NCBI GenBank assembly: GCA_051010015.1 | Contig: JBPCVZ010000411.1 | Location: forward strand, 1-8,046 | DNA from: CAJQQK01 sp051010015 | GTDB taxonomy: Bacteria > Pseudomonadota > Alphaproteobacteria > Rhizobiales > Hyphomicrobiaceae | Length of the DNA: 8,046 nucleotides | Direction of reading: 5' to 3' | Shown here: positions 1 to 5,887 of the stretch, one piece after another | Layout of the letters: every line of letters starts with the position of its first letter | Numbering within the stretch: the first letter of the stretch is position 1 | Program-made: the position numbers and the translations under genes | Notes under the pieces: generated by a model | The model's database searches: none | What the model saw: the letters and a program-made list of their open reading frames with translations, nothing else | Told to the model about the DNA's origin: nothing

Positions 1-1824
1 GACTTTGACAGCCCGGTCGACATCCAGCTCGAATTCACACCGGAGACGGCCGATGCCTGCCCGACGTTTGCGGGCCGCTACGTGCGCGGTGTCAGAAATG
101 GGCCGGCGCCGGCCTGGATGCAGCAGCGCCTGAAGGCAGCGGGTCTGCGCCCCATCAGTGCCCTCGTCGACATGACCAACTACGTCTCACTCGACCGCGG
201 CCGGCCGCTGCACGTCTACAACACAGACAAAGTGCGAGGCCACATTCGCGCGCGGCTCGGCAAGGCCGGCGAACGGTTCGAGGCGCTCGACAACAAGACC
301 TATGAATCTGACGACGAGATGTGCGTGATTGCCGACGATAGCGGCCCGCTCGGCTTCGGCGGCGTCATTGGCGGCGAAACGACGGGTTGCACGGAAACAA
401 CGACCAACGTGCTGATCGAGTGCGCCTACTTCGATCCGGCGCGCACGGCATCGACGGGCCGCAAAGCTGGCATCATCACCGATGCGCGCTACCGCTTCGA
501 ACGTGGCGTCGACCCGGCGTTCGTGGTGCCGGGCCTCGATCTCGCGACCGAGTGGGTGCTCGAGCTGTGCGGTGGCACGCCGTCCAAGGCGATAGTCGCC
601 GGCGCACCGCCTCAAGGCGGCACCGTCATCTCGTTCGACTACGGCAAGGTGAAACGCCTGACCGGCGTCGATATCCCGGTCGCAGACGGCAAGCGCATCC
701 TCGAAGCCATCGGCTGCGAACTCGCCGGCAAGGGACCGCAATGGAAGGTGACGACGCCGCCCTGGCGCCCGGATATGCACGGACCCGCCGATGTCGTCGA
801 GGAAGTGATCCGCATCTATGGCCTCGACAACGTGCCGCCGGCGCCGATGGCGCGCAGCCACGGTGTGACGCGATCGGTGCTGACGGATGGGCAGCGCCGC
901 GCGCGCCGCGCGCGCCGCACGCTGGCTGCACGCGGGCTCGTCGAAGCCGTGACCTGGTCGTTCATTCCGCAGGACCAGGCCGAGCATTTTGGCGGCGGCG
1001 CCGAGGCGATGAAACTGGCCAACCCGATCTCGGTCGATCTCTCGACGATGCGCCCCGGCCTGCTCGCCGGCCTGCTGGTCGCGGCGCAGCGCAACCGCAA
1101 CCGCGGCTTCGACGATGTCGCGCTGTTCGAACTCGGCCAGGCCTATCTCGATGACACGCCGGATGGTCAGATGCAGCTCGCATCCGGTGTTCGGCTCGGT
1201 CGCTCGCAGCTTGGCGGCAGCGGCCGCGATTGGCGCGGCGATGCGCATGATGCCGACGCGTTCGACGTCAAGGCGGACGCAGCCGCCCTGCTCGGTGCGC
1301 TCGGGCTCGATGTTGCCAAAGTGCAGGTCACGCGTGATGCACCGGCGTGGTTCCATCCAGGCAAGTCCGGCGTCATCCGGCTCGGCCCGAAAATGGTGCT
1401 GGCGCACTTCGGCGAGGTCCACCCGGCGACGCTGAAGCTGCTCGATATCGACGGGCCGGCGTCGGCGTTCGAAGTGTTCCTGCACGCGCTGCCGCCGGAA
1501 AAACGCAAGGCCCGGGCGCGGGCGCCGCTCAACGCCTCCGACCTGCTGCCGGTGCGCCGCGACTTCGCGTTCGTCGTCGACAAGGCGACCGAGGCCGGCG
1601 CCATGATCCGCGCTGCGACCGGTGCCGAGAAAGCGCTGATCTCGAACGTCAGCGTGTTCGACGTGTTCGAAGGCAAGGCGCTTGGCGACGACAAGAAATC
1701 GGTCGCGATCGAGGTGACGTTGCAGCCGACGACCAAGACGCTGACGGATGCCGAGATCGACCAGGTCTCGGAGAAGGTGATCGCGGCCGTACAAAAGGCG
1801 ACCGGCGCAACGATCCGCGGCTAG
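1..1824 (+). CDS. pheT: Phenylalanine--tRNA ligase beta subunit, 5'-truncated by window edge
   Basis: Beta chain of the cytoplasmic (alpha-beta)2 PheRS, which charges tRNA-Phe with phenylalanine. The reading frame is open from base 1 and gives 607 visible residues; bacterial PheT is usually about 800, so roughly 190 N-terminal residues (EMAP-II-like tRNA-binding fold and part of B1) lie left of the window. The GTG at 82 is internal, because family-like sequence (CPTFAGRYV) precedes it. Visible domains in order: B3/B4 editing region about 25-200, with GGETTGC near 124 and RFERGVDP near 165; B5 about 208-280, ending in the hallmark TPPWRPDMHGPADVVEEVIRIYG; catalytic-like core about 312-507; FDX-ACB anticodon-binding fold about 512-607, with VRRDFAFVVD and a VFDVFEGKALG-like segment. 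The stop is TAG at 1822. pheS would be expected just upstream. No frameshift is seen. Confidence 0.97.
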   Translation, partial: DFDSPVDIQLEFTPETADACPTFAGRYVRGVRNGPAPAWMQQRLKAAGLRPISALVDMTNYVSLDRGRPLHVYNTDKVRGHIRARLGKAGERFEALDNKTYESDDEMCVIADDSGPLGFGGVIGGETTGCTETTTNVLIECAYFDPARTASTGRKAGIITDARYRFERGVDPAFVVPGLDLATEWVLELCGGTPSKAIVAGAPPQGGTVISFDYGKVKRLTGVDIPVADGKRILEAIGCELAGKGPQWKVTTPPWRPDMHGPADVVEEVIRIYGLDNVPPAPMARSHGVTRSVLTDGQRRARRARRTLAARGLVEAVTWSFIPQDQAEHFGGGAEAMKLANPISVDLSTMRPGLLAGLLVAAQRNRNRGFDDVALFELGQAYLDDTPDGQMQLASGVRLGRSQLGGSGRDWRGDAHDADAFDVKADAAALLGALGLDVAKVQVTRDAPAWFHPGKSGVIRLGPKMVLAHFGEVHPATLKLLDIDGPASAFEVFLHALPPEKRKARARAPLNASDLLPVRRDFAFVVDKATEAGAMIRAATGAEKALISNVSVFDVFEGKALGDDKKSVAIEVTLQPTTKTLTDAEIDQVSEKVIAAVQKATGATIRG

Positions 1825-1870
1825 GGTTGCGCGTCCAATCGGATTAAACAACAAGGCCGCGACCGCAGCC

Positions 1871-1907
1871 CGGCGCCTCGCGCCGCCCACAGCGTGCAAC
1901 GCACGCT
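1871..1907 (+). terminator. Two GC-rich hairpins downstream of pheT, possible weak terminator
   Basis: Two perfect inverted repeats lie 46 and 66 bases after the pheT stop. The first has arms cggcgc/gcgccg around a ctc loop (1871-1885). The second has arms agcgtgc/gcacgct around aac (1891-1907). The downstream arm of the second hairpin can instead pair with gcgtgc at 1911-1916. Neither is followed by a T run, so this is not a textbook intrinsic terminator. It could stabilise the 3' end or assist Rho-dependent termination. The function is inferred from position only. Confidence 0.3.
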
Positions 1908-2120
1908 AACGCGTGCATGGCGGAGGCCTCGAGCGAAGCGAGGGAATAGCCGTGAGCCCAAAGGGAGCTAGAGCGGGGAGCATCTTATGCGACACGCTTG
2001 GGTTGCGCGCCCGACGGATGGTATCCCGTCTGTCAGCGATGGCATCTTTCCCGTGCGGGTGCCGGCCTGTTCGGGCAGCTGCGGCGTTCCGGTTCGCGAC
2101 GCGTTCGCGCCTCCCACTCC

Positions 2121-2211
2121 GTCATTCCCGCGCAGGCGGGAATCTAAGCAAACTACCGCGAACTGGGCGTTTTTCGAGACTCGCTTGGGTCCCCGCCTGC
2201 GCGGGGATGAC
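2121..2211. repeat. Composite palindromic repeat element (REP/BIME-like), two 28-base inverted arms
   Basis: The left arm (2121-2148) and right arm (2184-2211) are inverted copies matching at 24 of 28 positions. Three of the four differences would be G-U pairs in one RNA strand. The arms are separated by 35 bases. Each arm is itself a perfect hairpin: attcccgc/gcgggaat around gcag at 2124-2143, and tccccgc/gcgggga around ctgc at 2190-2207. The DNA or RNA can therefore fold as one long stem or as two small hairpins. This architecture and the GTCATTCCCGC start match the dispersed GTCAT...ATGAC palindromes common in intergenic DNA of many Proteobacteria. Lying between convergent genes, it may act as a bidirectional transcript-end structure. 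Copy number elsewhere in the genome cannot be seen here. Confidence 0.8.
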
Positions 2212-2315
2212 GACGGAGATTGGAGCTGCCGCCCGTCGCAATTTCGAGTTCGGGTCAGGCGAGCTTGGCCGCTCAGAATTCACAACGACGACAGGCGGCT
2301 GCCATATATTTTGTC

Positions 2316-2341
2316 GTCATTCCGGCGAAGGCCGGAACCCA
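2316..2341. repeat. Single palindromic unit related to the 2121-2211 element
   Basis: It starts with the same gtcattcc head as the left arm of the larger element and contains a perfect hairpin: ttccggc (2320-2326), loop gaag, gccggaa (2331-2337). Its stem sequence differs from the larger element (CCGGC instead of CCCGC), so it is a sister subtype and not a duplicate. I could not find an inverted partner of comparable quality before metW; ggggtccttcgcc near 2441-2453 is at best a decayed remnant. It appears to be a solitary or half-eroded copy. Confidence 0.65.
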
Positions 2342-2635
2342 TTTGCGTTGCTTCGGGCCGAGCGATCGTGGTGCTGCGTATCAATAGGAATCCGTAACCC
2401 CGCCGCTTTCGCGTCCCCGGAAAACACAACGTGCTTATTCGGGGTCCTTCGCCCTTCAGTTTTGGTGATGCCTCGATGACCCGCCGGCGCGAAAGGTCCC
2501 GGATCGCGCGGCGGTTTGCAGCACGTATTCCACTTTGGCGCCGCGGCCGCCACTTGTCCGGGAACGCAAGCCGCGAGGGCGTTCGCAATCGGCCAACGCA
2601 CCCCGTAGCGAAACGCTTTGCACGTGACCTTCGGA

Positions 2636-3298
2636 TCAGTTCTTCTTCATGAGGAACACGGCTTTTTCGCCGAACAGGTTCTGCAGGCCGATCGAGCGGT
2701 TGATCGGCAGGCGGCGGCCGCGCAGGTTGAAGGCGACGGCCCGCTCGATCTCGGCGTCGACGACCTCGCACAGCTTGGCAAAGTCGACGATCGAACACAG
2801 ATGCGAATCCGGACTGTCGTACCAGGCCTCCGGCAGGTTGCGGGTCTGCGGCATGCGCCCGGCAAACAGCAGCGACGTGCGAATCTGCCAGTGGCCGAAA
2901 TTCGGAAATGACACGATCGCGTGGCGACCGATGCGCAGCAGGTTCTCGAGCACGGTCTTGGGATAGCGCGTCGCCTGGATGGTCAGGCTCAGGACCGCAT
3001 AGTCAAAGGCCTTGTCGGGATAGTCGTCGAGGTCGACATCGGCATCGCCCTGCACGACGGACAGGCCGCGCGCCACGCACGCGTTAACCTTCTCACGACT
3101 GACTTCCATGCCGCGGCCATCGGCGCCGCGCTGCTCGGCCAGTAGTTGCAATAGCGCCCCGTCACCGCAGCCGACGTCGAGCACGCGCGCGCCTTTGTTG
3201 ACCATTTCGGCGATCAGCTGGTGGTCGACACGGGGCTGGTCGACCACCTCCGATGCCTCTGCGCCAAGGTGATCCGCAGCGCCATCCATCGTGCTCAT
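2636..3298 (-). CDS. metW: MetW, methionine biosynthesis methyltransferase-fold protein
   Basis: A 220-residue cytoplasmic protein of the MetW family, about the usual length. It has a Rossmann-type SAM-methyltransferase fold, with motif I DVGCGDG at residues 41-47, an acidic residue after the second strand (GMEVSREK, about 63-70) and GDAD near 84. The C-terminal half carries family-typical segments: LSLTIQATRYP (103-113), FPNFGHWQIR (131-140), WYDSPDSHLCSI (159-170) and a RRLPINR segment near 195. The ATG at 3298 overlaps the metX TGA as ATGA, which implies translational coupling and fixes the start; the Met three codons later is a weaker alternative. In bacteria that use MetX, MetW is commonly paired with it and supports homoserine acylation. 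A methylation substrate is not established from sequence. Confidence 0.95.
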   Translation of the reverse strand: MSTMDGAADHLGAEASEVVDQPRVDHQLIAEMVNKGARVLDVGCGDGALLQLLAEQRGADGRGMEVSREKVNACVARGLSVVQGDADVDLDDYPDKAFDYAVLSLTIQATRYPKTVLENLLRIGRHAIVSFPNFGHWQIRTSLLFAGRMPQTRNLPEAWYDSPDSHLCSIVDFAKLCEVVDAEIERAVAFNLRGRRLPINRSIGLQNLFGEKAVFLMKKN

Positions 3299-4494
3299 GC
3301 CCCACCGGCCTGCGCGATACCGCGATGCCGGGCGGCCGCCTTGATGAAGCCGGTGACGGTCGCGAAGAACTCCGGTTCGTTGAGCAGGAACGCGTCATGC
3401 CCCTTGTCGCTGACGATCTCGACGAACGAAACGTTGGCTGCGACCGCGTTCAAGGCCTGCACGATTTCCTTGTTTTCGCGGGTCGGATAGAGCCAGTCAC
3501 TGGTGAACGACGCGACGCAGAACCGTGTCTTGGTGCCGCGAAACGCGTTGGCGAGCACATCATCGTAGCGCGCGGCGAGATCGAAGTAGTCCATCGCGCG
3601 CGTGATATAGAGGTAGCTGTTGGCATCGAAGCGGTCGACGAACGTCGAGCCCTGATAGCGCAGGTAGCTTTCGACCTGGAAATCGGCATCGAACGAGAAC
3701 GAGCGGTCGGCGCGATCCTGAAAGCTGCGGCCGAATTTTTGTTGCAGGGCCTCTTCCGAAAGATAAGTGATGTGGGCTGCCATGCGGGCGACCGCGAGGC
3801 CGCGGCGCGGCACCTTGCCCTGGTTCAGGTAGTCGCCGCCACACCAGTCGGGATCCGCCGTGACGGCCTGCCGCCCGACCTCGTGGAAAGCAATGTTCTG
3901 CGATGTGTGCCAGGCCGCGGTGGCGATCGGTATGGCGGCGTAAACCCGCTCGCCATAGACGGCGGCCCACTCGAGAACCTGCATGCCGCCCATCGAGCCG
4001 CCGACGACGGCGAACAGCTGATCGATGCCGAAATGATCGATCAACCGGACCTGGGCCTCGACCATGTCGCGGACAGTGACCACGGGGAAGGTAATGCCGT
4101 AGGGTGCATCGGTGACCGGATTGATCGAGGCCGGGCCGGTCGAGCCCATGCAGCCGCCGATGATGTTCGGGCAGATCACGAAGAAGCGGTTGGTGTCGAT
4201 CGGCCGGCCGGGCCCGACGAGCAGTTCCCACCAGCCGGGTTTGCCGGTTTTCGGGTGCACGTTCGCGCAATGCTGATCGCCGGTCAGCGCATGGCAGATC
4301 AGGATCGCGTTCGACTTATCGGCGTTGAGTTCGCCGTAGGCCTGGTAGGCAATCGTGAACGGGCTCAGGACCTGGCCGCCTTCCAGTTCGAGGCCCGGAT
4401 CATCGAATGTGATCGATGGGCTCGATGGTGCATTGGCCTCATCGATCGACTCACCTTCGACGGCCTTGAGCCCGGGTGATACGTCTGCGTTCAT
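3295..4494 (-). CDS. metX: Homoserine O-acyltransferase (MetX family)
   Basis: Transfers an acyl group from acyl-CoA to the hydroxyl of L-homoserine, the committed step of methionine synthesis, in the cytoplasm. The 399-residue alpha/beta-hydrolase protein has the expected features: the YQAYGELNADKSN strand near 50-62, ICHALTGD (66-73), PNIIGGCMGSTGP (109-121), the nucleophile elbow GGSMGG with Ser167, Asp333 in SFTSDWLYP, and His366 in KGHDAFL. These complete a Ser-Asp-His triad. The start is placed at ATG 4494, because GGAA at 4501-4504 sits six bases before it and the length then fits the family. An upstream in-frame ATG at 4617 would add 41 Arg/Ala-rich residues with no family character; ATG 4500 is also possible. 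The gene is first in the metX-metW operon. The MetX family includes acetyl- and succinyl-transferases, and the acyl donor cannot be fixed by eye. Confidence 0.96.
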   Translation of the reverse strand: MNADVSPGLKAVEGESIDEANAPSSPSITFDDPGLELEGGQVLSPFTIAYQAYGELNADKSNAILICHALTGDQHCANVHPKTGKPGWWELLVGPGRPIDTNRFFVICPNIIGGCMGSTGPASINPVTDAPYGITFPVVTVRDMVEAQVRLIDHFGIDQLFAVVGGSMGGMQVLEWAAVYGERVYAAIPIATAAWHTSQNIAFHEVGRQAVTADPDWCGGDYLNQGKVPRRGLAVARMAAHITYLSEEALQQKFGRSFQDRADRSFSFDADFQVESYLRYQGSTFVDRFDANSYLYITRAMDYFDLAARYDDVLANAFRGTKTRFCVASFTSDWLYPTRENKEIVQALNAVAANVSFVEIVSDKGHDAFLLNEPEFFATVTGFIKAAARHRGIAQAGGA

Positions 4495-4500
4495 TGCCAT

Positions 4501-4505
4501 TTCCG
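4501..4505 (-). promoter_or_regulatory. metX ribosome binding site
   Basis: On the minus strand CGGAA lies directly before an ATG at 4500 and six bases before the ATG at 4494. The spacing favours 4494 as the translated start. It is a weak, short Shine-Dalgarno, but no better one is seen for the ATG at 4617. Confidence 0.5.
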
Positions 4506-4637
4506 TTCGTGCGTCTGGGACGCGGGCCGACAATTTTCGAGCCCGATCCGCTCGTGCAGCGAAGGCCCGGATCGCTGTGACGGCGGCAACCGGTGACACT
4601 TCGGCGCCCGGATGCACGTAAGGCGCGGGCGAAGCAC

Positions 4638-4668
4638 ATTATCTACAGCTTTTTTTGGCCTGTGAAAA
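4638..4668 (-). promoter_or_regulatory. Candidate sigma-70 promoter for metXW
   Basis: This is the only A/T-rich patch in the divergent region. Read on the minus strand it offers a GATAAT -10 (4643-4638, five of six to TATAAT) and a TTTTCA -35-like hexamer (4668-4663) with a rather long 19-base spacer; shifting the -35 by one gives TTTCAC and 18. An A7 tract lies in the spacer. Transcription from here would give a leader of about 135 nt before metX. No SAM-I or SAM-II riboswitch consensus was recognised in that leader. It does contain a small stem, cgggc/gcccg, with a 13-base loop (4523-4545). Confidence 0.4.
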
Positions 4669-4692
4669 CCATCCTGAGACGACAACGACTGT

Positions 4693-4744
4693 TTGCTTTC
4701 AAGGGCCTACCGCCCTATTTAGACGCGTCGGCCCGCAGCGGGCC
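4693..4744 (+). promoter_or_regulatory. hisC upstream region: weak promoter-like hexamers and three stacked palindromes
   Basis: TTGCTT (4693-4698) and TATTTA (4716-4721) are 17 bases apart, correct spacing but each only three of six to consensus. Between them is an inverted repeat, agggc/gccct, with a five-base centre (4702-4716). Immediately downstream are the 8-base palindrome gacgcgtc (4722-4729) and, touching it, a perfect 7-1-7 palindrome, ggcccgc-a-gcgggcc (4730-4744). The placement over and just after a putative -10 suits an operator or a 5' UTR hairpin for the hisC-tyrC operon. No specific regulator is assigned. Confidence 0.35.
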
Positions 4745-4761
4745 AATGCAGTACTCTGATT

Positions 4762-4767
4762 GAGAGG
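4762..4767 (+). promoter_or_regulatory. hisC ribosome binding site
   Basis: GAGAGG ends five bases before the in-frame GTG at 4773 and 14 before the ATG at 4782. This favours the GTG start. A second purine patch, ATAGGG (4768-4773), could instead serve ATG 4782 with an eight-base spacer, so the choice between the two starts, three codons apart, stays open. Confidence 0.5.
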
Positions 4768-4772
4768 ATAGG

Positions 4773-5879
4773 GTGACGCCCATGGCCGGGACAGGTCCGA
4801 CGCCGCGCGACGGCGTGATGAACATCAATGCTTACGTTCCCGGCGGCCACGAAGTGGAAGGGCACGCCGACCCGATCGTGCTGTCCGCCAACGAGACGCC
4901 GCTCGGCCCGAGCCCGGCGGCCGCTGCCGCGTTTCGCGCGGTCGAAGCCAACCTGGCGCGCTATCCGGACGGGTCGTCGACGGTGCTGCGCGAGGCGATT
5001 GCCGCAACCTACGGCCTCAATGCCGACCGCATCATTTGCGGTACCGGCTCGGACGAGATCCTCAACCTGCTCGCGCAAACCTATCTCAGCGCCGGCGACG
5101 AGGCGATTCACACCGCGCACGGCTTCCTGGTCTACAAGATCGCGACACTGTCAGCCGGCGCGACCCCGGTGGTTGCACAGGAAACCGACCTGACGGCGGA
5201 CGTCGACAATATCCTGGCCGCCGTCACGGCGCGCACCAAGATCGTCTTCCTCGCCAACCCGAATAATCCGACGGGCACGTATATTCCGATCGAAGACGTG
5301 CGCCGCCTGCGCGCCAACCTGCCGGATCACGTGCTGCTGGTGCTCGACGCGGCCTATAGCGAGTACGTCCAGCGCAACGACTACGAAGCCGGCCTCGAAC
5401 TGGTTGCGACGACGAACAATACCGTGATGACACGGACGTTCTCGAAGATCCACGGTCTCGCAGCCCTGCGAATCGGCTGGGCCTACTGTCCGCCGGAGAT
5501 CGCCGAAGCGCTCAACCGGACGCGCGGGCCGTTCAACGTGTCGGCGGCGGCAATTGCAGCCGGTGCGGCGGCGATCGCGGACAAAGCGCACCTCGACAGG
5601 TCGATCGCCCACAACAACGAGTGGCTGGCCTGGACGACGGCGGAACTGGCCAAGCTCGACCTCGGCGTGACCGAAAGCGTCGGTAACTTCCTGCTCATTC
5701 ATTTCCCGGACAGCGGCGCGCATACGGCACCTAAGGCCGACCAGTTTCTGCAGTCGCGCGGCATCATTCTGCGCAGTACAGCCGGATATGGCCTCGGAAA
5801 TGCATTGCGCATGACAATCGGAACGGCTGACGAGAACAAGGCCGTGATTGCTGCTCTAAGTGACTTTCTGGGGACCTAA
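4773..5879 (+). CDS. hisC: Histidinol-phosphate / aromatic aminotransferase (HisC, class I/II PLP fold)
   Basis: A PLP-dependent aminotransferase of 368 residues, normal length for HisC. It converts imidazole-acetol phosphate plus glutamate to histidinol phosphate; many HisC proteins also transaminate aromatic keto acids. Visible landmarks: LSANETPLGPS (37-47), RYPDG (63-67), GTGSDEIL (90-97), NPNNPTGTY (162-170) for cofactor contact, LDAAY with Asp192 and Tyr195, TFSKIHGLAALRIGW with the Schiff-base Lys225 and Arg233, and the carboxylate-binding Arg346 in ALRMTIG. The gene is followed eight bases later by tyrC and no other his gene is in sight, so a role in tyrosine/phenylalanine synthesis is likely (inference). 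The start is GTG 4773, from the Shine-Dalgarno spacing; ATG 4782 or ATG 4818 are alternatives, since the first 15 residues look non-conserved. Confidence 0.93.
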   Translation: MTPMAGTGPTPRDGVMNINAYVPGGHEVEGHADPIVLSANETPLGPSPAAAAAFRAVEANLARYPDGSSTVLREAIAATYGLNADRIICGTGSDEILNLLAQTYLSAGDEAIHTAHGFLVYKIATLSAGATPVVAQETDLTADVDNILAAVTARTKIVFLANPNNPTGTYIPIEDVRRLRANLPDHVLLVLDAAYSEYVQRNDYEAGLELVATTNNTVMTRTFSKIHGLAALRIGWAYCPPEIAEALNRTRGPFNVSAAAIAAGAAAIADKAHLDRSIAHNNEWLAWTTAELAKLDLGVTESVGNFLLIHFPDSGAHTAPKADQFLQSRGIILRSTAGYGLGNALRMTIGTADENKAVIAALSDFLGT

Positions 5880-5887
5880 TAGCCGCC

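Larger units (their letters stand above)
1825..2635. other. Non-coding convergent intergenic region carrying palindromic repeats
   Basis: About 810 bases between the ends of pheT (+) and metW (-). No tRNA-like TpsiC arm or credible protein was found. The open frames here (for example + 1913-2479, + 1987-2397 and - 2280-2798) resemble no family I know, run straight through the palindromic repeats and read the peptide signatures those repeats usually give (such as PACAGM and GEGRNP). After the pheT hairpins comes a small inverted repeat, cctcg/cgagg at 1927-1943. A GGGGAG plus ATG at 1975-1989 looks like a start site but leads only into repeat sequence. From 2344 to 2635 I see only scattered weak inverted repeats (for example ccccg 2415-2419 with cgggg 2440-2444). 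No clear terminator for metW is visible. Confidence 0.7.

Noticed and set aside
187..1899. 570-residue open frame on the minus strand opposite pheT
   Set aside because: It is fully antisense to a well-conserved gene, is Arg/Ala-rich with no recognisable domain, and is a typical shadow of G/C-biased codon positions.
1975..2397. ORF at 1987 with a good GGGGAG Shine-Dalgarno whose first 13 bases match the start of the exported-protein gene at 7643
   Set aside because: A single 13-base same-strand match is expected about 0.5 times by chance in 8 kb (all position pairs over 4^13). The sequences diverge immediately afterwards, there is no signal peptide core, and the frame enters the repeat element.
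1913..2479. 188-residue plus-strand ORF in the pheT-metW gap
   Set aside because: It runs straight through the palindromic elements and its apparent motifs are just their translations. It has no credible start region or domain.
1825..2635. tRNA or other structured RNA gene in the 0.8 kb gap
   Set aside because: There is no GGTTCGAATC-like TpsiC arm or acceptor-stem pairing on either strand. The structure present is explained by the palindromic repeats.
2280..2798. 172-residue minus-strand ORF overlapping the 3' end of metW
   Set aside because: It lies in a different frame from metW, reads through the 2316-2341 palindrome (GSGLRRNDD is its translation), and has no family similarity that I recognise.
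3253..4479. 408-residue plus-strand open frame opposite metX and the start of metW
   Set aside because: The minus strand encodes an intact MetX with complete catalytic triad. The opposite frame has no family resemblance and no ribosome binding site that stands out.
4495..4637. SAM-II or SAM-I riboswitch in the metX leader
   Set aside because: I searched by eye for the SAM-II GCTAAA/GTGA core and for the SAM-I stem signatures and did not find them. An Rfam scan would settle it.
4636..4668. DnaA-box-like strings (ttatctaca and ttttcacag on opposite strands) with a T7 tract, suggesting an origin
   Set aside because: Both deviate from TTATNCACA at key positions, there are only two, and no replication gene is nearby. 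A metXW promoter explains the A/T-rich patch better.
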